From assembly GCA_017743585.1 (NCBI GenBank), contig JAGHYP010000061.1, positions 1-11,574 on the forward strand: a stretch of 11,574 nucleotides of DNA, written 5' to 3'. A model generated the notes under the pieces. It saw nothing but the letters and a program-made list of their open reading frames with translations, had not been told where the DNA came from and did not search any database. The stretch is from Chloroflexota bacterium. Its GTDB lineage: Bacteria; Chloroflexota; Anaerolineae; Aggregatilineales; UBA2796. The translations under genes and the position numbers were made by a program. Shown here piece after piece: positions 1 through 6,293 of the stretch (its first letter is position 1; the number at the start of each line of letters is the position of its first letter).

Positions 1-1703
1 GTGTTGTAGTCCAGAGCGCGGCTGGCGACTGCTTGCGCGTTGACCGTCGGCGTGATGAAGATAGTTGGCGTGGCGGTCGGAGTCTCAGTCGGCGTGAGCG
101 TCGCCGTCGGGCTTGGCGTGGGCGTGGGCGAGGGCGTCTCAGTCGGCGTGTGACTTGGCGTCGGGCTGAAAGTCGCCGTCGGCGTGAAGGTCGGCGTAGC
201 GCTTGGCGTCGGCGTGAAGGTTGGCGTGGCAGTCGGCGTGAAAGTCGCTGTGAACGACGCGATTGCCTGCGCCGTGCTGGTCTGCGCGAACGCCAAGACC
301 TGCGCGGCGACCAAAGTCTCAAGCTGGATTGCCTCAGCCGTCTGTTGCGCCGCTTGGGCAGTCTGTTGGACGACGAAAGCGGTCTGCGTGGCAATGGCAG
401 CGGCGGTCTGCGCTGCGATCAGAAGACGATCCAGCGTCGGCGCGGCGGTCGGCGTGATGCTCGGCGTGACGGTCGCTGTGGGCGTGACAGTTGCCGTGGG
501 CGTGGCGCTCAGCGTTAACGTCGCTGTGGCTGTCTCAACAGAGATCGCCGTAGGCACTTGGGCGAGCTGCGTCACAGGCGCAGGCGATGCAGCTTCTAGC
601 GTTGGCGTCAGCGGCAGGTCAGTAGCGGTAGCGGAAGGCGGGGCTTGTGTGAGCGTCTCAGTGACTCGCGCAATAGCAGCAGGCTGCTCAGGTGCGCTGA
701 GCAAAAAGACGACGACACCTGTCAGAAATAGGAGTAGGATGATGAGCGCGCCGCCGATCAGCACCAGCCGACTTGACACGGCAGGCTTGCGGCGCAGCAG
801 CAGCGTTTGATCGGGCGACGTGCCGCTCTGGCGCGGCAACGCTCGGCTAGTTGGCGTCGCTGTGCTGAGCGACACAGGGCGTCCTTCCAGCGCGGCGCGA
901 TAAGCCTGCGTCAACTCAGCAGCTGTCTGGAAGCGATCCTGAGGGGACTTGGCGAGCGCGCGCTGCAGCACGGCATCAACAGCAGGCGGCAGCTCCGGGC
1001 GAAGCGCGCGCACGGCGGGCGGCGCCTTGTAGACGTGCGCGTTCATCATGGCGTAGGGCGTATCCGCCTTGAATGGCGTCTCCCCGCTGAGCATCTCATA
1101 GAGCATGACGCCGAGCGCGTAGATATCCATCGTAGGCGCAGGCTCGCTGCCTTGCCACTGCTCGGGCGACATGTAGGCAGGAGTCCCCATCATCTGACCG
1201 CTCATGGTCATGCTGCTGCCCCCGATGATTTTGGCGATGCCGAAATCGGTCAGGAAGGCATTGCCTTGCGCGTCGAGCAGCACATTTTGCGGCTTCAGAT
1301 CGCGATGGACGATGCCTTCGGCGTGCGCATAGTCCAGAGCTGCGCTGATCTGCTCCAAGATGCGCAAGACGCGCTCAGGCGGCAGGCGTCCGCTCTGGCG
1401 CAAAGCATCGGCAAGGCTGCCGCCGCTCAGCAGCTCCATCACCAGATAAACCAGATCGCCCTGCTGCCCGTAATCGAAGACTTTCAGGATGTGCGGATGA
1501 CTCAAGCGCGCGATCACCTGCGCCTCGCGGCTGAAGCGCGTCCTGAATTCCTCAGAATCGCTCAGCTCAGGCTTGATGATCTTGACCGCCACATCGCGAT
1601 TCATCGAGGCTTGATGCGCGCGATAGACGGTCGCCATGCCGCCCTTGCCCAGCAGCGCTGTGATCTGATACTGCCCTAAGGTCTGCCCGATTAAATTTGT
1701 CAT
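1..1703 (-). CDS. Transmembrane Ser/Thr protein kinase with Thr-Pro-rich outer region (3' end beyond window)
   Basis: A Hanks-type kinase of the bacterial PknB/Stk class, predicted to phosphorylate Ser/Thr on cytoplasmic targets in response to an outside signal. The reading frame is open from ATG at 1703 to the window start, 567 codons, with no stop. Visible motifs: Gly-loop GKGGMATVY (19-27), VAVK with Lys41, Glu60, HRDLKPQN (133-140, catalytic Asp135), DFG (153-155) and SPE (179-181), so it looks catalytically complete. A juxtamembrane linker leads to one membrane helix at about 312-337. The outside part has TPT-rich stretches (about 385-420 and 477-560) flanking an Ala/Gln/Thr-rich, helix-like segment (about 424-475) with recurring QTA. 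No PASTA repeats are seen, and any sensor domain lies beyond the window. An in-frame GTG lies 24 bases upstream; ATG is preferred because MTNLIGQTLGQY fits the family. The ribosome site is weak. It lies 134 bp after valS on the same strand. Confidence 0.93.
   Translation of the reverse strand, partial: MTNLIGQTLGQYQITALLGKGGMATVYRAHQASMNRDVAVKIIKPELSDSEEFRTRFSREAQVIARLSHPHILKVFDYGQQGDLVYLVMELLSGGSLADALRQSGRLPPERVLRILEQISAALDYAHAEGIVHRDLKPQNVLLDAQGNAFLTDFGIAKIIGGSSMTMSGQMMGTPAYMSPEQWQGSEPAPTMDIYALGVMLYEMLSGETPFKADTPYAMMNAHVYKAPPAVRALRPELPPAVDAVLQRALAKSPQDRFQTAAELTQAYRAALEGRPVSLSTATPTSRALPRQSGTSPDQTLLLRRKPAVSSRLVLIGGALIILLLFLTGVVVFLLSAPEQPAAIARVTETLTQAPPSATATDLPLTPTLEAASPAPVTQLAQVPTAISVETATATLTLSATPTATVTPTATVTPSITPTAAPTLDRLLIAAQTAAAIATQTAFVVQQTAQAAQQTAEAIQLETLVAAQVLAFAQTSTAQAIASFTATFTPTATPTFTPTPSATPTFTPTATFSPTPSHTPTETPSPTPTPSPTATLTPTETPTATPTIFITPTVNAQAVASRALDYN
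40..255. repeat. Low-complexity repeat encoding TPT-rich kinase tail
   Basis: Degenerate 6-base units of the type GGCGTC/GGCGTG (plus strand) recur almost without break, and a second block lies at about 440-530. On the minus strand they read ACGCCGACx and encode Thr-Pro-Thr runs in the kinase ectodomain. The plus-strand readings (Val/Gly-rich) are by-products of this repeat and not genes. Such tracts can change length by slippage. Confidence 0.75.
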
Positions 1704-1717
1704 CAGCCGATACGCCC

Positions 1718-1795
1718 GTGTGCGCACGAGGCGATAGCGCACATTGTGATGCGCTCATCGCTCGGACGCTAGCCTCACACTACGCTGTGGCAGGC
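1718..1795 (-). other. Hairpin-rich gap after valS
   Basis: The 134-bp gap between valS and the kinase holds a hairpin at 1772-1795 (arms GCCT/AGGC, then CACA/TGTG, with a small bulge) and a second one with arms GTGCGC at 1720-1725 and GCGCAC at 1737-1742. Neither is followed by a T run on either strand, so a classical intrinsic terminator cannot be claimed. I see no convincing promoter for the kinase here. The hairpins may reduce read-through or protect the valS mRNA end (inference). Confidence 0.35.
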
Positions 1796-1837
1796 TTCGT
1801 TGCCGCTTTTGCAGCGCAGCGATATCGCCTGTGAGCA

Positions 1838-4465
1838 TCATTCTAGCGCAGCTAGGCGCTCTTGAACAGCAGTATACGCTTGTCGCAGCTCAGCCAACTT
1901 GGCCCGCTCTCTGGCAACCACTTCGGGTTTGGCGCGGCTGACGAATAGCTCATTCGCCAGCATCTTCTCGGTCTTCTCGATCTGGGCGCTCAAGCTGGCG
2001 AGCTCTTTGGTCAGCCGCTCGCGCTCAGCGCGCAAATCAACCAGACCCGCCAACGGCAGGTAGAGCGTGACTTCGCCGCTGACCACAGTCGCCGCCTGCT
2101 CAGGCGCGGCGCCGCTCAACGGCTCGAGGCGCTCCACGTTGCACAGCCGCGCGAACATCTTGCTATGCGCCATCAAGATCGGCATGAAGCTGCCGCCATC
2201 GGCAATGGCGCTCAGCCGCTTGGCGGGCTCGACCTTGTATTCGGCGCGCACGTTGCGCACTTTGACGATCAGGTCGCGCAGCACGTCCATGTGCGCCTCA
2301 GCCGTCTCATCCAGATAGCGCTCATCGGCAGTGCACCAGCGCGCCATGATCAACGGCCGATCGACGCTTGCATAGGGCAAGTAGCTCCAAATTTCCTCAG
2401 TGATGAACGGCATGTACGGGTGCAGCAAGCGCAAGACGTTATCAAGCACGTGCAGCAGCACGGCGCGAGTCTGCGCTTGCGCAGCCGGATCGTCGCCGTA
2501 GAGCGCGTTCTTGCTGTTCTCTATGTACCAATCGGCGAATTCGTCCCACAGAAAGTCGCGGATTTGGCGACCTGCCTCGCCGTATTGGTAGTGATCGAAC
2601 AGGCGCTGCACATTCCCGATCAGCTTGTTCAGCCGGCTGAGAATCCAGCGACTCGGCAAATCGAGTTCCTCAGGCGCAGGCAAAGGTCGCGGCGTGTATG
2701 GATCGCCCAGATTGGTCAGCACGAAGCGCGCAATTTGCCACAGCTTGTTGCCGAAGTTGCGCCCGTACTCGATCTGACGCTCGCCCAAGTTCAGGTCGTT
2801 GCCTGGCGTGCTGCCGGTCAGCAACGCAAAGCGCAGCGCGTCTGTGCCGTATTTCTGCATCGCCTCGCGCGGATCGATCACGTTGCCTTTGGTCTTGCTC
2901 ATCTTCTCGCCGTGCTCGTCGCGCACCAAGCCGTGCAGGTAGACCGTGTGGAACGGCGGCTGGTCAGTGAGCCACAGGCCTAGCATGATCATGCGCGCCA
3001 CCCAGAAGAACAGGATATCGTAGCCTGTCTCCAGCACGTCCGTTGGGTAGAAGCGCAGGAAATCGGGCGTTTGGTCGGGCCAGCCCAGCACGCTGAAGGG
3101 CCACAAGCCGCTGCTGAACCATGTATCCAGCACGTCAGGGTCTTGCGTCAGGTTTGGATCGGTCAAATCTTCGCGGGAGACATAAATATTGCCTTGCGCG
3201 TCATACCAGACAGGGATGCGATGCCCCCACCACAGCTGGCGGCTGATGCACCAATCTTTGATGTTCTCCAGCCAATTGAAGTAGATTTTCTCGAAGCGAT
3301 CCGGCACGATCTTGATGCGCCCGTCGCGCACGGCGGCGATCGCCTTCTCAGCCAGCGGCGCCATGCGCACGAACCATTGCTCGCTGAGCAGCGGCTCGAT
3401 GATCTCGCCGCCACGCGTGGCGCGCGGCGTGAGGCGCATGTACGGCTCAGTTTTGATGGTCAGCCCTGCCGCGCTCATATCCGCCCATAGCCGCTCGCGC
3501 GCCACGAAGCGATCTAAGCCTTGGTACGGGCCTGCTTCAGCGTTGAGCGTGGCATCCTTGTTCATGATGTTGAGGGTCGGCAGGTTGTGGCGCTGCGCGA
3601 TCTCATAGTCGCTGAAATCGTGACCGGGCGTGACCTTGAGCGCGCCCGTGCCAAACGCGCGATCCACGTATTCATCGGCGATGATCGGAATCGGGCGCTT
3701 GAGGATCGGCACAAAGGCTGTTTTGCCGATCAGAGGCCGGTAGCGCGCGTCTTCGGGATGCACGGCGAGAGCGGTATCGCCCAAGATCGTCTCCGGGCGT
3801 GTGGTCGCCACTGGGATGAACGTATCGCCTTCCACAGGATACTTGAAGTAATAGAGCGTGGCGGGCTCTTCAACGTACTCAACTTCGAGATCGCTGACAG
3901 CAGTCTGCAAGCCGGGCGACCAGTTGATCAGGCGCTTGCCGCGATAGATCAAGCCTTGCTCCCAGAGCCTGACGAATGCCTCGCGCACGGCGCGCGAGAG
4001 CGATTCGTCCAGCGTGAAGCGCTCGCGATCCCAATCACAGGAAGCGCCGAGCAAGCGCAGCTGCTGCACAATCGTGCTGCCGTACTTCTCTTTCCACTGC
4101 CAAGCGCGCTGTAAAAACGCCTCGCGCCCGATTGCCTCGCGGCTAGTGCCTTCCTCTTGCAAAAGGCGCTCCACCATCAGCTGCGTGGCGATGCCAGCAT
4201 GGTCAGTGCCGGGAATCCATAGCGCAGCCTTGCCGCGCATCCGCTCGTAGCGGATCATCAGGTCTTCTACGCTGACGAACATGGCGTGACCGAGATGCAA
4301 TTCGCCCGTCACGTTGGGCGGCGGAATGGCGATCACGAACGGCTCGGCGTCGAGCGGCGCGCACTCAGGCTTGAACCAGCCGTTCGATTCCCAGTAGCGA
4401 TAAAGCCGCTGCTCTGCTTCCAAATAGTTGAAGTTCTTAGGCATTTCTCGCACATTTTTGGGCAT
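1838..4465 (-). CDS. valS: Valine-tRNA ligase (ValRS)
   Basis: Class Ia aminoacyl-tRNA synthetase that charges tRNA-Val with valine in the cytoplasm; 875 residues, a normal length. Visible in order: the HIGH-type signature HLGH (57-60) in PPNVTGELHLGHAM; CP1 editing-domain signatures TTRPETILGDTALAVHPED and GTGALKVTPGHDFSDYE, which hydrolyse mischarged Thr-tRNA-Val; SRQLWWGHRIPVWY; DVLDTWFSSGLWPFS; the KMSKS loop as KMSK (521-524); an anticodon-binding helical region; and a C-terminal coiled coil (about 805-875) that contacts the tRNA elbow. The start at 4465 has AGGAG 10 bases upstream. A second in-frame Met at codon 8 opens a near copy of the first residues (MPKN..MPKN), so a start at 4444 is possible. 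It is downstream of a T-box leader, and expression is expected to rise when tRNA-Val is uncharged. Confidence 0.98.
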   Translation of the reverse strand: MPKNVREMPKNFNYLEAEQRLYRYWESNGWFKPECAPLDAEPFVIAIPPPNVTGELHLGHAMFVSVEDLMIRYERMRGKAALWIPGTDHAGIATQLMVERLLQEEGTSREAIGREAFLQRAWQWKEKYGSTIVQQLRLLGASCDWDRERFTLDESLSRAVREAFVRLWEQGLIYRGKRLINWSPGLQTAVSDLEVEYVEEPATLYYFKYPVEGDTFIPVATTRPETILGDTALAVHPEDARYRPLIGKTAFVPILKRPIPIIADEYVDRAFGTGALKVTPGHDFSDYEIAQRHNLPTLNIMNKDATLNAEAGPYQGLDRFVARERLWADMSAAGLTIKTEPYMRLTPRATRGGEIIEPLLSEQWFVRMAPLAEKAIAAVRDGRIKIVPDRFEKIYFNWLENIKDWCISRQLWWGHRIPVWYDAQGNIYVSREDLTDPNLTQDPDVLDTWFSSGLWPFSVLGWPDQTPDFLRFYPTDVLETGYDILFFWVARMIMLGLWLTDQPPFHTVYLHGLVRDEHGEKMSKTKGNVIDPREAMQKYGTDALRFALLTGSTPGNDLNLGERQIEYGRNFGNKLWQIARFVLTNLGDPYTPRPLPAPEELDLPSRWILSRLNKLIGNVQRLFDHYQYGEAGRQIRDFLWDEFADWYIENSKNALYGDDPAAQAQTRAVLLHVLDNVLRLLHPYMPFITEEIWSYLPYASVDRPLIMARWCTADERYLDETAEAHMDVLRDLIVKVRNVRAEYKVEPAKRLSAIADGGSFMPILMAHSKMFARLCNVERLEPLSGAAPEQAATVVSGEVTLYLPLAGLVDLRAERERLTKELASLSAQIEKTEKMLANELFVSRAKPEVVARERAKLAELRQAYTAVQERLAALE

Positions 4466-4541
4466 AAGCGCTCATCTCCTCACTGTTGAGCCAATCTCTC
4501 AGGCGCATCGCGCTGTGATCTGCAGTTCCCAACCGCTTGTT

Positions 4542-4697
4542 TCAGCTGATAAGACCGCGAAACCCGCCGTCTACAGCGATAGCTCCAGCGCGCCAATCGC
4601 GGAAGAGCAGCTGATAATGCTCAGCGAGCGCATCATAGCAAGCGCTCAAGTCGGCCGTGGGCGCAAGCGGCGCCTCTGAGCATGTAGGGCTGACCAT
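4542..4697 (-). pseudogene. N-terminal stub of a class I SAM-dependent methyltransferase
   Basis: A 51-codon reading frame lies between the T-box terminator and valS. It begins with ATG at 4697, preceded by AGGAG with a 6-base spacer, and ends at TGA 4542-4544. Residues 21-35 read YDALAEHYQLLFRDW, which resembles the opening segment of many SAM-dependent methyltransferases (YDxLAxxYxLLFxDW followed by a short helix). The next 16 residues can be loosely aligned to that helix, then the frame stops before any SAM-binding GxGxG motif. The 76 bases left before valS are too short for the remaining domain. The simplest reading is a truncated relic of a gene once co-transcribed with valS. It could instead be a small leader peptide that is still translated. 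The assignment rests on one motif recognised by eye. Confidence 0.5.
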
Positions 4698-4757
4698 ACG
4701 AAGCTCCTGATCACTTGACAAATTGCCGCTTCGGGCGCTGAAGGCGCTCTATGGCAT

Positions 4758-4795
4758 AAAAAATGCCTTTCGCCACGCACAAGGACGAAAGGCAT
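4758..4795 (-). terminator. Intrinsic terminator of the T-box
   Basis: A 10-bp perfect stem ATGCCTTTCG (4795-4786)/CGAAAGGCAT (4772-4763) with a 13-base loop is followed by a run of six T (4763-4758, the first shared with the stem). The 5' arm overlaps the antiterminator strand TTCGT-CCTTG, so the two folds exclude each other. This is the off state of the valS leader. Confidence 0.95.
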
Positions 4796-5020
4796 CTTCC
4801 CTTCGCGGTACCACCTTGCTTCCGCTGAGAGCAGCGGCACTCTGTGCTGCGCTAACGGGCAGACCCGTGTGCGCTTAATAGCTCGCGGCGTTCAGCGCAC
4901 CGACTCGGCAGGGACATTCGGCAGGGCCTCCGAGCGATCTCGCAGCCTATGGATCGCCTCTCTGAGACGGCGCGACCTGCTTTTCGCTGCGTCAACGTCT
5001 TTAAGCGATGCAATTTTACG
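4758..5020 (-). ncRNA. T-box riboswitch (tRNA-Val sensing) upstream of valS
   Basis: Transcript leader read from about 5020 to 4758 on the minus strand. Stem I: helix GCAG (4990-4987)/CTGC (4911-4908), then a specifier loop with CGAAAA on one side and CGAAT-GUC-C on the other, then helix GCAGG (4980-4976)/CCTGC (4925-4921). The GUC at 4915-4913 is a valine codon and follows a GAA, as in loop-E specifier loops. Hairpins CCGCTG/CAGCGG (4837-4822) and ACGGG/CCCGT (4868-4855) fall in the Stem III region. The conserved T-box AAGGTGGTACCGCG is at 4817-4804. Antiterminator: CAAGG (4818-4814)/CCTTG (4784-4780), bulge UGGUACC (4813-4807), then GCGAA (4806-4802)/TTCGT (4789-4785). The bulge UGGU matches a tRNA 3' end ACCA, as expected for tRNA-Val. 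The antiterminator competes with the terminator, so this is a transcriptional switch: uncharged tRNA-Val allows valS transcription. Confidence 0.96.
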
Positions 5021-5026
5021 TCGTGT

Positions 5027-5055
5027 AATGTAGCAACAAGCGGCGCGCTTGTCAA
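5027..5055 (-). promoter_or_regulatory. Promoter of the T-box/valS transcript
   Basis: On the minus strand, TTGACA (5055-5050) and TACATT (5032-5027) are separated by exactly 17 bases, a near-consensus housekeeping-sigma promoter. Transcription is expected to start near 5020, just ahead of Stem I of the T-box. It is back to back with the tRNA-Arg promoter. Confidence 0.88.
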
Positions 5056-5074
5056 GTGGGCAAGGCAGCGCGCC

Positions 5075-5103
5075 TTGACTGTAAAAGGCGAATCTCTTAC
5101 AAT
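5075..5103 (+). promoter_or_regulatory. Promoter of tRNA-Arg (and possibly the downstream genes)
   Basis: TTGACT (5075-5080) and TACAAT (5098-5103) are spaced by 17 bases, and the tRNA begins 8 bases after the -10 box, which fits a start a few bases before the mature 5' end. Its -35 box lies 19 bp from the -35 box of the divergent valS promoter, so the two polymerases would bind next to each other. Confidence 0.88.
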
Positions 5104-5111
5104 GCAAGTAC

Positions 5112-5184
5112 GCCCTCGTAGCTCAGTGGATAGAGCGAGTGCCTTCTAAGCACGAGGTCGTGGGTTCGAATCCCGCCGAGGGCG
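5112..5184 (+). tRNA. tRNA-Arg(UCU)
   Basis: A 73-base cloverleaf. Acceptor GCCCTCG (5112-5118) pairs with CGAGGGC (5177-5183), discriminator G5184. D arm GCTC/GAGC with loop AGTGGATA. The anticodon loop CTTCTAA carries TCT (5145-5147), reading AGA/AGG codons. The variable loop is five bases, and the T arm GTGGG/CCCGC has loop TTCGAAT. The first anticodon-stem pair (27-43) is an A-G mismatch; the other four pairs are sound. CCA is not encoded (CCT follows), so it must be added by the CCA-adding enzyme. The next gene begins only 37 bases later with no terminator between them, so the tRNA may be processed out of a longer mRNA. Confidence 0.97.
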
Positions 5185-5221
5185 CCTCAGCCGAAGCCTT
5201 CGTGCCGCGCAGAGAACTGCC

Positions 5222-5674
5222 ATGAACTGGTTTCAAGAGATCGCCGCCAACCCGCACATCGAGACCGTCTTGCTGGTGGATGGCGGCGGGCGGCTGGTCG
5301 CTGCATCGCGGCGAGCGAACGCTGAGGCGCGCCGCATCGCCAGCATGACCCGCGCCGCTGAGGCGCTGGCACACGCGCTCGCCGATGAGCTTAGGCGCGG
5401 CGAATTCCTGCTGCTCCAGATCACCACTGCCGATGGTCATCTGTTGGTAATGCCTGTCGGCAGCGCACATCATCTTGTCTTGCTGACTCAGCGCGCCGCG
5501 CCGCTCGAGCTGCTGCGCACTTACCTCAGCCGCCTGTTAGAAGACTTGCCCGAGACCGAGATCGCCGCCGCTTCGCAGCATATTCCCTACTCGCCCTTAG
5601 ACGAGCTGAGCGCGGACGATCTCTTCAACGCACTTTCCGAGTGGTTGCGCAATGGCGGCGACTCGCGCTCGTGA
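5222..5674 (+). CDS. Roadblock/LC7 domain protein (orphan)
   Basis: A small cytoplasmic protein of 150 residues. Residues 1 to about 105 fit the Roadblock/LC7 (MglB-like) fold: an opening helix; strand HIETVLLVDGGGRLVAAS (12-29); a helix rich in Ala; and strands FLLLQITTADGHLLVMPVG and HHLVLLTQ, followed by a helix ending in LLEDLPE. The last 40 or so residues form a short extension of unknown role. In other prokaryotes Roadblock proteins dimerise and act on small Ras-like GTPases such as MglA, or serve as scaffolds. No GTPase gene is present here, so its partner is unknown. It begins 37 bases after tRNA-Arg, with only a weak AGAG as ribosome site, and its end overlaps the start of rluE by 23 bases, which suggests coupled translation. 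Confidence 0.85.
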   Translation: MNWFQEIAANPHIETVLLVDGGGRLVAASRRANAEARRIASMTRAAEALAHALADELRRGEFLLLQITTADGHLLVMPVGSAHHLVLLTQRAAPLELLRTYLSRLLEDLPETEIAAASQHIPYSPLDELSADDLFNALSEWLRNGGDSRS

Positions 5675-6263
5675 GCCAACTTGCGTCTTGCGCTTCTGGA
5701 AGCCTTATGGCGTCCTGAGTCAGTTCACAGACCCTGAGGGTCGCCCGACTCTTGCCCAGTACATTCCTGTGCGCAACGTCTACAGCGCCGGCAGGTTGGA
5801 CTACGATAGCGAAGGCCTGCTCCTGCTCACGAACAGTGGCGCGCTGATCGCCCGCCTGACCAATCCGCGCTATGCGCATCCCAAAACCTACCTTGTGCAA
5901 GTTGAGCGTGTGCCGAGCGAAGCGGACTTGGATCAATTGCGGCGCGGCATCCAGCTGAAAGATGGTCTGACGCGCCCTGCGCAAGTGCGCCTGCTGGAAA
6001 CGCCGCCCGATCTGCCTGAGCGCACGCCGCCTATCCGCTACCGCGCTAACGTGCCGACCGCCTGGCTGCGCATCACCTTGACCGAAGGCAGGAAGCGCCA
6101 AGTGCGCCGCATGACCGCTGCCATCGGCCACCCAACGCTGCGCTTGGTGCGGGTCGCCATCGGCAATATCACGCTAGACGGTCTGCGTCCCGGCGAGTAC
6201 CGCGCGCTCTCGCCTGCGCAAATTGCGGCGCTATGGCGCGCGCTGCGCCGCGCCAATCGTTGA
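5652..6263 (+). CDS. rluE: 23S rRNA pseudouridine synthase, RluE type (RsuA family)
   Basis: Converts a specific uridine of 23S rRNA to pseudouridine (U2457 for the E. coli enzyme). Length 203 residues, close to E. coli RluE, and like RluE it lacks an N-terminal S4 domain. It opens with the FWKPYGVLSQFTDPEGRPTL segment typical of RluE. The catalytic motif GRLDYDSEGLLLLT gives Asp50 as the nucleophile. The later motifs PPIRYRANVPTAWLRITLTE and GRKRQVRRMTAAIGHPTLRL are the RsuA-family signature. The ATG at 5652 lies within the end of the Roadblock gene (23-base overlap); no better start is seen nearby. It is 30 bp ahead of rqcH and likely in the same transcript. RluE is the best fit among RsuA-family paralogues, but the exact target uridine is inferred. 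Confidence 0.93.
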   Translation: MAATRAREPTCVLRFWKPYGVLSQFTDPEGRPTLAQYIPVRNVYSAGRLDYDSEGLLLLTNSGALIARLTNPRYAHPKTYLVQVERVPSEADLDQLRRGIQLKDGLTRPAQVRLLETPPDLPERTPPIRYRANVPTAWLRITLTEGRKRQVRRMTAAIGHPTLRLVRVAIGNITLDGLRPGEYRALSPAQIAALWRALRRANR

Positions 6264-6293
6264 CAGAGCCAATTCGCACCTTAGAGGCAAGCC

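Noticed and set aside
40..530. Repeats as a CRISPR array
   Set aside because: Units are 6 bases, degenerate and unspaced; they code for Thr-Pro in the kinase tail.
184..810. Plus-strand 208-codon Val/Gly-rich frame, and the overlapping Arg-rich frame at 33-518
   Set aside because: Both are antisense readings of the TPT-rich tail of the minus-strand kinase; the low-complexity protein follows directly from the 6-base repeat.
807..1679. Plus-strand 290-codon frame
   Set aside because: Lies fully antisense to the kinase domain, whose motifs (HRDLKPQN, DFG, SPE) are all on the minus strand.
1772..1795. Intrinsic terminator of valS
   Set aside because: A hairpin is present but no T run follows on the minus strand, so it is listed only as a hairpin.
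2165..4114. Long plus-strand frames (2165-2983, 3071-3490, 3521-4114)
   Set aside because: All are antisense to valS, and their residues show no family motif; GC-rich codon use keeps opposite frames open.
4852..5107. Two short minus-strand frames across the T-box region
   Set aside because: They coincide with structured T-box RNA and its promoter, have no ribosome site, and use the specifier and hairpin sequences as codons.
5112..5184. tRNA-Arg as an integration site for a mobile element
   Set aside because: No integrase, no repeated 3' tRNA segment and no change in gene content follow; the next genes are housekeeping genes.
5123..5473. Minus-strand 116-codon frame ending in GFEPTTSCLEGTRSIH
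   Set aside because: Its end is an antisense reading of tRNA-Arg, a well-known source of false proteins, and the rest is antisense to the Roadblock gene.
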